15,452 nt of DNA from JAWMQL01 sp033283165 (GTDB taxonomy: Bacteria; Pseudomonadota; Gammaproteobacteria; Pseudomonadales; Halieaceae). The notes under the pieces are model-generated. The model had not been told where the DNA came from and did not search any database. It saw only the letters and a program-made list of their open reading frames with translations. Below, in pieces: positions 7,571-14,053 of the stretch (position 1 is the stretch's first letter; each line of letters opens with the position of its first letter). The position numbers were made by a program, and so were the translations under genes. The stretch spans positions 1 to 15,452 of the forward strand of contig JAWMQL010000016.1 in NCBI GenBank assembly GCA_033283165.1, read 5' to 3'.

Positions 7571-8272
7571 TCAATTGCCTTTTACGAAGGTGACCGTGCA
7601 TTTGACCATAAAACCCCGCTGGTAGGTCCGAATTCCGGAGAGTCCTGCCTTGATTGGAGCCATCCAGTCGCTATCGATTTGATCGAGAAATGCGCCAAGC
7701 CTGGTATTGGTAGGCGCCACAATCTGGACAAGCATCTCACCCGCGTTCTCGCCTGTTAAATAGGTGTAAGCCGAAACGGAAATATCGGCAAAGCCGTGTT
7801 TGCTCGCTTCATCGCTTATCCGATTAAGTTGTTGCTCATACAGTTCGGTATCGTCGGTGGAAATCACCAGATCCCAGTTCGAGAACGTGTCGCCCGCCTT
7901 CATGCCGAACGGCTCTTCGCCAACACCGAGACTCAAGACGTCCGATCGCGACACTGTCCGCTCGACCTTTAGCTTGCTGGCCTCCTTACTGACCGATTCA
8001 TTGTAGACCGAGGCACTCATGGCAGTGGCATGATCTCGGAACAGGTGCCAATAGTAGATCTCTCCCGGCGCGTAAAAGCCGGCGTCGGCTATGCAAACTC
8101 CACCAACAAAAGCGTCAATCGCGCTACCAATGGCCGGCCCACTGCTTTGAGCCCACTTCATGTAACCCACTGGATCTTCGGTGTTCACAGTGACAATGGA
8201 CATAGCGGGCGTCGCTGATGCCTGTGCTGTAATGGTTAGTACTGCTCCTGCTAATAGAGCCCTGTATTTCAT
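7571..8272 (-). CDS. Exported hypothetical protein, 233 aa
   Basis: Not recognised at family level. A clear signal peptide is present: MKYR start, hydrophobic core at about 5-15 and A-S-A cleavage after residue 20, so the mature protein is periplasmic or secreted. The mature part may hold two similar alpha/beta halves (strand-like MSIVTVNTEDPVGYMKWA near 24-41 and FADISVSAYTYL near 161-172), which would suit a dimeric alpha-beta barrel type of fold. That reading is inference. The ATG is supported by GTGGAG 7 nt upstream. The gene is on the minus strand, upstream of the broken small gene at 7384-7479. No good copy of the 63-bp element follows it. Confidence 0.7.
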   Translation of the reverse strand: MKYRALLAGAVLTITAQASATPAMSIVTVNTEDPVGYMKWAQSSGPAIGSAIDAFVGGVCIADAGFYAPGEIYYWHLFRDHATAMSASVYNESVSKEASKLKVERTVSRSDVLSLGVGEEPFGMKAGDTFSNWDLVISTDDTELYEQQLNRISDEASKHGFADISVSAYTYLTGENAGEMLVQIVAPTNTRLGAFLDQIDSDWMAPIKAGLSGIRTYQRGFMVKCTVTFVKGN

Positions 8273-8357
8273 TGTTAATCTCCACTCTCTGTCGCGTCTC
8301 TACTATCGATGCACTGGTGAGTAACAACCAATGCCCACGATTTTAATAAGGAGTCTA

Positions 8358-8421
8358 GATCGCAATCAGACTTTTGCCAGAATTAAGCGGGTCGCGTTAA
8401 CGAGACGTCCGCCTCCCCCTC
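8358..8421 (-). repeat. 63-bp family element, degenerate copy (64 bp)
   Basis: Starts 8 nt after the stop of the gene at 8429-8803, in the same orientation, with GAGGGGGAGGCGGACGTC (consensus left end GAGGTGGAAGCGGAC). The right end, GTCTGATTGCGATC, matches the consensus GTCCGCTATCGCCT at only 7 of 14 positions, but lies one base from the expected place. It is accepted on position, left end and length. Confidence 0.45.
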
Positions 8422-8428
8422 AAAGCCG

Positions 8429-8803
8429 CTAATTTGTCTTTGGGTGTCTTACTTGCCACATGAAAATGATGGCGCCGAGAACCAGCACCAGCCTTATACC
8501 GGCAAAAGAAATCCTGGTGGACTCACCGGTAGCACCGGGATCTTCGCCATATGAGGAGATAGAAGCGAGCGTTTCAGAAAGGGCTAAAGCAATTTCTACT
8601 AGTTTTACCTGCGCATTGAACCCCACGAACATCATTAAAAGTGAGGCAAAATTGATAAATCCGACTTGATAGGTGGTCAATGATTTCCCCACCGAGTAGG
8701 CAACGACAAGATACGCCGATAGCGTAGTCAAGAATATCGCCTGCCCGGCCATCATGTTATTACTGATACCATCAATCAGATCAATTAGTTCATACTCGGC
8801 CAT
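8429..8803 (-). CDS. Small three-helix membrane protein (family A, copy 1)
   Basis: 124-aa protein, predicted membrane helices at about 20-38, 47-66 and 101-117, with short soluble linkers and a basic C-terminus FMWQVRHPK. Function unknown. It is colinear with the protein at 14887-15258. They share M-EYEL-D-I--IS-N--AG-A-FLT-LSAY-V-A--VGK-LTTYQ--F-NF in the first half and the eight residues FMWQVRHP at the end. I chose the ATG at 8803 because the relatives start there and AGGA lies 9 nt upstream. The frame is open to 8848. A 63-bp family element lies upstream (8859-8921) and a degenerate one downstream (8358-8421). Confidence 0.8.
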   Translation of the reverse strand: MAEYELIDLIDGISNNMMAGQAIFLTTLSAYLVVAYSVGKSLTTYQVGFINFASLLMMFVGFNAQVKLVEIALALSETLASISSYGEDPGATGESTRISFAGIRLVLVLGAIIFMWQVRHPKTN

Positions 8804-8858
8804 CTCCAGTTTTCCTGTTGATTTGAACACCAACAAGAATGCACCCATGGCAGCTAAT

Positions 8859-8921
8859 GGGCGATTGCGGCGCCTCTTACCGATCTAGCCCCAGCATTGG
8901 CCAGACGAGCGCTTTCACCTC
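8859..8921 (-). repeat. 63-bp gene-associated element (minus-strand copy)
   Basis: On the minus strand it begins GAGGTGAAAGC and ends GCCGCAATCGCCC, exactly 63 bp, with the ends mutually inverted. It lies 175 nt 3' of the minus-strand gene at 9097-9621 and 55 nt 5' of the gene at 8429-8803, in the same orientation as both. It is the best minus-strand copy and shows that the element follows gene orientation rather than a fixed strand. Confidence 0.65.
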
Positions 8922-9096
8922 AATCGGGACCTCTTAGCCAGGGCGAGAAATAAGCCTGGTCGGGGCCCGTTCTGTGCCGACTGCGGTGGACTAGTAACGC
9001 CAAGCAAAACAGCGGAGTTGTTTTGGTATCTAGTGACTGGAAGAAAACTTGAAGACGGAGGTCATGTCCGAGCGAATGAAGAGAGAAATTCAATTG

Positions 9097-9621
9097 TTAT
9101 ACAGATCTATTTCTACCTTCTGTTTTCTTTAGGACGTCATCTACCATCTGAATGAATGGCTTCGGATACATTTGGCTGTTTGTTTTCCACCATTGTCGCC
9201 CTCCGACTGTGTCAAGAAATCTCATCAAAAAGTTCGCTTGATCTGGCAAGTAGTCTGCATCGGCAATTTCAAGATGTATTTGTTCCATGAACTTAACCGA
9301 GACGCCAGCAATTATTGGTCCAATCGCTAAGGAAAAGCGCATCTTGGATTCTGGATCAAGCTCCCCATAGTTTGCCAAGCCTCTGTAAAAAATACGGCTC
9401 AGCTCATTGCTTTGAGCTACGATTACCATTGGGTCGCTCTGGCGGTCAGAAGTAGCCATTGCCTGAGCGATTGCAACTTTATGATTTTGTTCAAGTTGAC
9501 GCATATTGTTTTTGAGCAATGATGAGTTTTGACGAACTTGAAAAGCTAAAAAGACAAGTGTTGCAATTACTCCTATGGCCCCCACCATCTCTCCGATGGC
9601 GGCTATTGCTTCCCAGTTCAT
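9097..9621 (-). CDS. N-terminally anchored membrane protein (family B, copy 1)
   Basis: 174-aa protein with one membrane helix at about 5-27, followed by QVRQNSSLLKNN and a mostly helical soluble domain to the end. Function unknown. This architecture (one short helix, then a [QE]-[VI]-R-[QE]-[NS] motif and about 140 soluble residues) recurs in the protein at 10711-11238, and I know it as a common unannotated type in marine proteobacteria. The ATG at 9621 is supported by GGGAG 7 nt upstream (spacer AGCCAGG). Its 3' flank of 175 nt ends in a 63-bp element (8859-8921). Confidence 0.75.
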   Translation of the reverse strand: MNWEAIAAIGEMVGAIGVIATLVFLAFQVRQNSSLLKNNMRQLEQNHKVAIAQAMATSDRQSDPMVIVAQSNELSRIFYRGLANYGELDPESKMRFSLAIGPIIAGVSVKFMEQIHLEIADADYLPDQANFLMRFLDTVGGRQWWKTNSQMYPKPFIQMVDDVLKKTEGRNRSV

Positions 9622-9729
9622 CCTGGCTCTCCCATTATTGTTAATTACAGTAGGGTAGCTCAGCAGTCTCCGAATGTCTCAAATGCGTCGGAAGCCTTTG
9701 CCACTCAAAGTTGTCTCAATTTCGCTAAG

Positions 9730-9805
9730 TAGGCGGAAGAGGACAATCGGCTAGAATATGATCAGCCGATATTGGGGCAGCAAATAAGATGTGAGCTTTG
9801 CCCTC
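9730..9805 (-). repeat. Possible long variant of the 63-bp element (about 76 bp)
   Basis: On the minus strand the right end is GTCCTCTTCCGCCTA at 9744-9730, against GTCCGCTTTCGCCTA in the clear copies (12 of 15). A left-end-like GAGGGCAAAGCTCAC starts at 9805 (10 of 15 to GAGGTGGAAGCGGAC). The length is close to the 73-bp variant at 13981. It would overlap the broken 3' end of the recombinase fragment. The right end is fairly convincing; the left end could be chance, because it also encodes recombinase residues. Confidence 0.35.
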
Positions 9806-9999
9806 GTTCTTCGGAGAGAGTGTGTTCCATACTGGGAGGGGTCCAAACCGATTTCCGATACCCATCGATCGACGACACGACCGTACTGCCGGCGGGACAG
9901 GTGTCTGGTTTTAACAACGCGACCGGGGAATAGAAAATCTGGTGGCCCCAACCAGGACTTACATCTCGCAGCGCTATATAATTCAACATCGGTTCTAAT
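9751..9999 (-). pseudogene. Tyrosine recombinase (integrase) fragment
   Basis: The minus-strand frame carries FLFPGR, then HLSRRQYGRVVDRWVSEIGL and DPSQYGTHSLRRTRAKL. This is the pattern of a family of short phage-type/tyrosine integrases in which YGTHSMRRTKATLIYRRTKNLRAVQLLLGH normally follows. The H-x-L-R box (H-S-L-R, near 9812-9822) is present. Sequence similarity stops right after RTRAKL, so the second catalytic His/Trp and the tyrosine nucleophile are absent, and the N-terminal half with the first catalytic Arg is also missing. It is therefore an inactive remnant of about 80 residues. It lies between the minus-strand and plus-strand groups of genes with 3' elements. Confidence 0.75.
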
Positions 10000-10005
10000 A
10001 GAACC
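9977..10005 (+). promoter_or_regulatory. Candidate -10 box plus palindromic operator
   Basis: TATAAT at 9977-9982 is a perfect sigma-70 -10 hexamer. Nine nucleotides later comes the perfect inverted repeat GGTTCT-AAT-AGAACC (9991-10005), placed where transcription should start. The ribosome-binding site and ATG of the gene at 10028 follow. The -35 region is poor (GGACTT, 16 nt upstream). The palindrome could be an operator or a 5' mRNA hairpin. Confidence 0.4.
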
Positions 10006-10027
10006 ATCAGTGCTGGAGGGAAGATGA

Positions 10028-10543
10028 ATGCCGATCCATTTCAATGATCGAGATATCATTTCTGAGGTTGCAGGGCTGAGTTCCGCTTTGATAGTACCCT
10101 GCTATATGTGCCCCGCAGTCACCGTATCGGTGCGCGAAAGGAAGCCATTCATTCAGCTTTTCAAAAGCTTCCTTAAATCGGCTCCTTACGAACAATACAT
10201 CACGACACTGCGTTCTCGGTTGGAAGAGCAAGGTGTAAAATCTAAAGTATTCAAGAGTGCTCCTTCGCACGAGTGGTTTATGTGCATGTGGACTTCAGGA
10301 AAGCGGAGTAGGCTCCAAAAATGTGCCGAGCAACATGATGCTGCAATAGTATTGGGATGTGATTCTGCTGTCGAGACGGTACGCGAAGCCCTCAAATCGA
10401 CTGATTGCAAAGTGATTGCAGGCATGGAAGTTGCCGGGATTATGAACGCACGGATAAGGTTCCATCTGCCGGGTAATGTTTCATTTGATGACTGTAAAAT
10501 AGTTCCCATATCTCAACACAGTTCTGAAGACGCTCCAGCCTGA
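10028..10543 (+). CDS. Cysteine-rich soluble protein, 171 aa, function unknown
   Basis: The start is well supported: GGAGGG at 10015-10020, 7 nt before the ATG. No signal peptide or membrane helix is visible. Seven cysteines are present: C25 and C28 in VPCYMCPA, C86 in WFMCMWTSG, C99, C111 in VLGCDSA, C127 and C156. The CxxC pair plus the VLGCDSAVETVREAL stretch suggests a metal- or cluster-binding, or redox-active, alpha/beta protein. That is inference, as I cannot name the family. The highly specific motifs suggest a conserved protein and not a spurious frame. A candidate promoter with a palindrome lies directly upstream, and a 63-bp element starts 38 nt after the stop. Confidence 0.75.
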   Translation: MPIHFNDRDIISEVAGLSSALIVPCYMCPAVTVSVRERKPFIQLFKSFLKSAPYEQYITTLRSRLEEQGVKSKVFKSAPSHEWFMCMWTSGKRSRLQKCAEQHDAAIVLGCDSAVETVREALKSTDCKVIAGMEVAGIMNARIRFHLPGNVSFDDCKIVPISQHSSEDAPA

Positions 10544-10580
10544 TACAGCGCGCGCAGTTCCAGATGAGAACGGCAGAGAT

Positions 10581-10643
10581 GAGGAGAAAGCGGCCATCAG
10601 CACTCAGGTGAGCCCAGACCGAGGCCAGCGTCCGCTATCGCCT
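10581..10643 (+). repeat. 63-bp gene-associated element, copy R1
   Basis: Begins GAGGAGAAAGC and ends GTCCGCTATCGCCT, exactly 63 bp. It is 52 of 63 identical to the copy at 12511-12573, including the interior. The ends are imperfect inverted repeats of each other (AGGNGNNAGCGG / CCGCTATCGCCT). Identity with the copy at 15269 continues past the right end for nine more bases. Confidence 0.8.
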
Positions 10644-10710
10644 GCGAATTCAGACCATTTACTCCAAATCATGACTATCCTTATGGTTAGACAATTCGCC
10701 GGGGAAAACC

Positions 10711-11238
10711 ATGAAACTCACTGATTTAAATGAATATATCCAAACGGCCGCTGCGGTGGGGGCAATTTTCGCGCTAATCGCCGTTGGTTACGAGATACGT
10801 GAATCCAACAGGATTGCAACACAGCAGGCCATATCCAGTAACTGGTCAAATTGGATTGAATACGCCGGAAATACCGTGGATGCCGGCATTTCTACTACTG
10901 TCGCCAAATCAATGACCAGGCCTGACGAGCTAACTTTGGACGAGAAGATAGATCTAGATTCGTACCTACAAAAGTTTATCTTCGCCTACCATCATGACTA
11001 TATAGTTCTCTTGTACGATAAAGATACAGAACTCCCCAGTTTGATCCTCCAAGAGTTGGCTGGTGATGTGCCAAAGATGTTCGGTAGCCGCTTTTCGAGA
11101 GCCTGGTTTGCAGAAAATAAGATCTGGATGGAATCTAATATTGCGTCCGTAATCGAGCAAGGCATTAAGCGCACAACCATCGGCTCAGACCTGGACTACT
11201 ATGACCGAATAGATACGTTGGCTGCGAACTTAGAATGA
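10711..11238 (+). CDS. N-terminally anchored membrane protein (family B, copy 2)
   Basis: 175-aa protein with one membrane helix at about 9-27 followed by YEIRESNRIATQQA and a helical soluble domain. It has the same layout as the protein at 9097-9621 (helix, then [QE]-[VI]-R-[QE]-[NS], then about 140 soluble residues), so the two are probably distant paralogues. No enzymatic motif is visible and function is unknown. The ATG is preceded by GGGGA with a 5-nt spacer. The gene sits between two copies of the 63-bp element: one ends 67 nt before its start and the next begins 8 nt after its stop, making it a clean 'gene + element' unit. Confidence 0.75.
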   Translation: MKLTDLNEYIQTAAAVGAIFALIAVGYEIRESNRIATQQAISSNWSNWIEYAGNTVDAGISTTVAKSMTRPDELTLDEKIDLDSYLQKFIFAYHHDYIVLLYDKDTELPSLILQELAGDVPKMFGSRFSRAWFAENKIWMESNIASVIEQGIKRTTIGSDLDYYDRIDTLAANLE

Positions 11239-11245
11239 CACCAAA

Positions 11246-11308
11246 GAGGTGGAAGCAGACGTCGCGGTCGCCATGGTCCACTCAGGCCCAAACCGGTCGC
11301 TTTCGCCT
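11246..11308 (+). repeat. 63-bp gene-associated element, copy R5
   Basis: Begins GAGGTGGAAGC and ends GTCGCTTTCGCCT, exactly 63 bp, 8 nt after the stop of the preceding gene. The interior is unlike copies R1-R3. The ends are inverted: AGGTGGAAGC against AGGCGAAAGC on the other strand. Confidence 0.75.
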
Positions 11309-11558
11309 ACGAGCGGGCTATTCGTCTAAACTGAGGCGGAATCCCTCTTTCGAATCAAGCGGGACAGTCACAATTGCTGGTATTTGCGACTTACACGTCG
11401 CTTCGCCAAATATGTTGCTGCCCCCTGGCTATAACATAGCATTACACAATGCCACGCAAATTTATGAAGTCACGTGGATCAATGCACGCTGCGATTTTGA
11501 CGGCAAAGGGCCGGACAAAATGCTACCCTGAAGCGCCACGCAGTGAGACGGTCGACCC
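11309..11558 (+). other. Leader/intergenic stretch before the sulfotransferase
   Basis: 250 bp without a supported gene. An open frame at 11235-11531 crosses the repeat and has no recognisable domain. A TATAAC at about 11433 has no good -35 partner. I see no strong secondary structure. Confidence 0.35.
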
Positions 11559-12455
11559 ATGGATGTCCTTGCTCCAGTTCTTGCACCCGCGGTTCGGGTA
11601 TATCGCGGATCGACCACTGACCCGTCGCGTTGGGTGACGTGGAGTCCGAGAAAGGGTGACATCCTTGTGTGCACGCCGCCCAAATGTGGAACAACCTGGA
11701 CTCAGGCAATGCTCGCGATGCTTGTCAACGGCAGTTCGAACCTACCGGAAAAGGTACCGGTACTGTCTCCTTGGGTTGACGCGGACCTTGGCGTTCCCGC
11801 CGATGAAGTTGCCGCAAGACTGGCAGCGCAAAAGGGGCGGCGGGTGGTGAAAACGCATACGCCGGCAGATGGGTTTCCGATCTGGGACGGTGTAACAGTA
11901 ATCGCTGTCTATCGACACCCACTGGATGTCTTCTTTTCCCTTCGCAAACACGAGGCCAACAAAAGCGCGGTCATGGCGGACCATCCGATGAGTTTACCCG
12001 TCCCGGACTCTATCCGTCGGTTTATCAATGGACCAGCGGACCCGGACGATTTTGATAAAGACACATTGGCGTCCTTGACCCTTCACTATTCCAAAACGGT
12101 CCTTTCCGGACGCCATCCGCACCTCAACGTCTTGCACTATTCGGACATGTTGCGCGACGGCCATCGCACCGTGCAACATCTGGCCAGGGTAGCTGGCATC
12201 GAGGCCGACGCGGAGCTGATTGACGAGGTTGCAGCAGCCACGGTTTTCGGGGCCATGAAGGCCAGAGCTATCGAATATGCTCCCGTGAGCGGTACCGGTT
12301 ACTGGAAATCCGACGACGGATTTTTCGATTCTGCCAGTTCTGGCAAGTGGGAAGGCCAACTCTCGCAAGCCGAGGTCGAGCTTTTCAATACCCGTCTTGC
12401 TGAACTTGTGCCGGACGAAAAGGCGCGAACCTGGCTGGTGGCGGGTGGCAGTTAG
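11559..12455 (+). CDS. Sulfotransferase family protein (PAPS-dependent, type 1)
   Basis: 298-aa cytosolic sulfotransferase; members transfer sulfonate from PAPS to hydroxyl or amine groups of small molecules. The 5'-phosphosulfate loop is TPPKCGTTWTQ (39-49), with Cys in place of the usual Ser in PKSGTTW. KTHTP (98-102) carries the presumed catalytic base H100. VYRHPLDVFFSL (117-128) is the 3'-phosphate-binding motif, with R119 and the Ser at 127. A C-terminal SGKWEGQLS (261-269) stands for the RKG-x2-GDWK region, and Y194-S195 lies in the usual LHYSDM segment. The substrate is unknown. No strong ribosome-binding site precedes the ATG. It lies between 63-bp elements at 11246 and 12511, with a long 5' leader, and is the largest gene of the array. 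Confidence 0.9.
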   Translation: MDVLAPVLAPAVRVYRGSTTDPSRWVTWSPRKGDILVCTPPKCGTTWTQAMLAMLVNGSSNLPEKVPVLSPWVDADLGVPADEVAARLAAQKGRRVVKTHTPADGFPIWDGVTVIAVYRHPLDVFFSLRKHEANKSAVMADHPMSLPVPDSIRRFINGPADPDDFDKDTLASLTLHYSKTVLSGRHPHLNVLHYSDMLRDGHRTVQHLARVAGIEADAELIDEVAAATVFGAMKARAIEYAPVSGTGYWKSDDGFFDSASSGKWEGQLSQAEVELFNTRLAELVPDEKARTWLVAGGS

Positions 12456-12510
12456 TGGCACTTTCGGGCCGCCTGAACAGCATTTCCGCGGAGATTTCTA
12501 CAGCCGCCTT

Positions 12511-12573
12511 GAGGTGGGAGCGGCCATTATCACGCAGGTAGGCCCAGACCCAAGCCAGGGTCCGCTATCGCCT
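12511..12573 (+). repeat. 63-bp gene-associated element, copy R2
   Basis: Begins GAGGTGGGAGCGGCC and ends GTCCGCTATCGCCT, exactly 63 bp, 56 nt after the sulfotransferase stop. It is closest to R1 (52 of 63 identical). Besides the inverted ends, it contains an inner hairpin GACCC-AAGCCA-GGGTC. Confidence 0.85.
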
Positions 12574-12633
12574 AATAGTAGATCTCGGTCTATTCTTCCC
12601 ATTCCAAGAAACAGAAAAATGGACATGGATACA

Positions 12634-13026
12634 ATGAGCGAATTCGAAACAGCGGAGATATCGGCTGAATTTCTGAGCCTAGCGGGCGACTTCATGGCTA
12701 ACTATGCAACCCACCTTACGATCTACCTGACGTTGGTCTTTGCGTACTGTGCAGCGATGTATGTCGCAGGTGTTAATCTGGATACCCTTCAAGTGACCAT
12801 CGCTACAGTTCTTTTTGTAGTGGCTGCTGAATTCCAAATACTTACGATGGCTGCATGGGTCAATTCGACTCATTCAGTAATAGCAACACTGACTGATCTG
12901 GTCCCATCTTTTGAGCCACCGGGCCTACTTGAGATTAGCCAAGTCGTTGGATTAATAATTTGGAACGTTGGAATCCTGGCTTCGCTTGTTTTCGTGTGGA
13001 GGGTGAGAAACCACAAGACACCATGA
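12634..13026 (+). CDS. Small three-helix membrane protein (family A, divergent copy)
   Basis: 130-aa protein with predicted helices at about 27-46, 54-75 and 104-121 and a basic C-terminal end VFVWRVRNHK that parallels FMWQVRHPK in the other copies. Starting at 12634 gives MSEFE, matching the M[SA]EYEL start of the relatives. An ATG at 12619 is also possible, and neither has a strong ribosome-binding site. It is more divergent than the copies at 8803 and 14887 but has the same size, topology and ends. It lies 60 nt after a 63-bp element, close to the spacing for the other two copies (55 and 56 nt). Function unknown. Confidence 0.75.
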   Translation: MSEFETAEISAEFLSLAGDFMANYATHLTIYLTLVFAYCAAMYVAGVNLDTLQVTIATVLFVVAAEFQILTMAAWVNSTHSVIATLTDLVPSFEPPGLLEISQVVGLIIWNVGILASLVFVWRVRNHKTP

Positions 13027-13027
13027 A

Positions 13028-13042
13028 GTCTGCTTTCGCCTA
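13028..13042 (+). repeat. Half copy of the 63-bp element (right end only)
   Basis: GTCTGCTTTCGCCTA starts immediately after the stop codon of the preceding gene and matches the right end GTCCGCTTTCGCCTA in 14 of 15 bases. The expected left end 50 bp upstream falls inside the coding sequence and is not conserved. A GAGGGTGAGAA string about 30 bp upstream may be a shortened left end that encodes the protein's C-terminus. Confidence 0.55.
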
Positions 13043-13170
13043 TTTCAGGACTCTCGACTACACTCGTTCTAGTGTTCATTTCGACCCCGGGCAACCTTCG
13101 GTGGCGTTGTCCCGGTTCGGTGAAATTGGATGCACAGGGTTCAACGCAATAACAAGAATCGGTACCTTGA

Positions 13171-13902
13171 GTGCAATCAAAACTGAATAACTCCCAATCG
13201 CCAAACCGACAGTTTTTCGCACGGTCAGCCATTCTTATGGCTTTAATCGTACTGCTGAGCTTTCCATTAACTTATTACGTTCCGCTTTTTACCTCGTCCA
13301 AACAATTTGATCCGCTGCACCACCTTCACGGCATCGCCTTTTTCACATGGTTCGGACTCTACGTCTGGCAGACACAGCTCGTTGGGGCCGGGAAGGTCTC
13401 CCGGCACCGCGAGATTGGACTGGTTGGCTTTCTGCTCACTGGGGTCTTGGTCCCGCTTGGCTTTTGGATGGCGCAGCGTGCAGCGGAAATACGCTTGGCA
13501 TCAGGGTTTACAAAACCTTATGAATTCACCTGGTACAACGTGAGCGATATCAGTCTTTTCACCGGCTTTATGCTAGGGGCGGTCTTGATGGTAACCAAGC
13601 ATACGGATTGGCACCGGCGCCTGATTTTTGTGGCCGCTCTGTGCCTTATGGCGCCAGCGGCGACGCGCTGGACGATTAAAGTACCGTACCTGGACCCACT
13701 TGTCTTGGACATGGCAGCTTACCTGGTTGTATATCCGTTTCTGATTGCATTAGCACTGTATGACCGACGAACAATCGGAAAGCTGCACACGGCGACCCTG
13801 GTCAGCATGCTGATCCTTATACCTATACACGTATCCAATGCCTTGATCGCCCGCACAGATTGGTGGAACGAGGTAGCACCAACCCTGATTGGTCCTCCCT
13901 AA
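13171..13902 (+). CDS. Polytopic membrane protein with HLHG and HRxxG motifs
   Basis: 243-aa inner-membrane protein with six or seven hydrophobic helices (about 19-38, 54-71, 82-100, 127-143, 150-166, 179-197, 208-224). Conserved-looking histidines are in LHHLHG (49-54, start of helix 2), VSRHREIGLVG (77-86) and DWHRRL (146-151), placed near membrane faces. I recognise the pattern HLHG...W...Q...HR-x-x-G as an unannotated membrane family. Haem or metal binding by the histidines is speculation. The start is a GTG without a clear ribosome-binding site; the next ATG (13237) would remove the N-terminal tail and part of helix 1. It is followed by the 73-bp variant of the element, 78 nt downstream. 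Confidence 0.75.
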   Translation: MQSKLNNSQSPNRQFFARSAILMALIVLLSFPLTYYVPLFTSSKQFDPLHHLHGIAFFTWFGLYVWQTQLVGAGKVSRHREIGLVGFLLTGVLVPLGFWMAQRAAEIRLASGFTKPYEFTWYNVSDISLFTGFMLGAVLMVTKHTDWHRRLIFVAALCLMAPAATRWTIKVPYLDPLVLDMAAYLVVYPFLIALALYDRRTIGKLHTATLVSMLILIPIHVSNALIARTDWWNEVAPTLIGPP

Positions 13903-13980
13903 GCAGAGGTTGGTGTCCGCTTCCTGCTTCTGATCTACAGCAGGCAATACTTTCGGAATACCAGATTCGATGGCCGCTGC

Positions 13981-14053
13981 GAGGTGGAAGCAGATACCAT
14001 TTCTGTCTAAGGGGTTGCTTATCGATATTTAACCAAGGCGTCCGCATTCGCCG
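13981..14053 (+). repeat. Long variant (73 bp) of the 63-bp element, copy R7
   Basis: The left end GAGGTGGAAGCAGA is identical to that of copy R5 over 14 bases, and the right end is GTCCGCATTCGCCG. The interior is AT-rich and 10 bp longer than in the other copies, about one helical turn. It lies 78 nt 3' of the polytopic membrane protein gene. Confidence 0.7.

Noticed and set aside
7500..7575. Possible element copy 3' of the exported protein gene (minus strand)
   Set aside because: A TTCGGCCTA-like right end exists, but no left end is found at 63 or 73 bp and the interior match is weak.
11235..11531. 98-codon open frame overlapping the end of the family B gene
   Set aside because: It runs through element R5, has no ribosome-binding site or domain, and its composition looks non-coding.
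12397..12633. Long N-terminal extension of the divergent three-helix protein
   Set aside because: It overlaps the sulfotransferase C-terminus and crosses element R2. The family starts at MSEFE/MSEYE.
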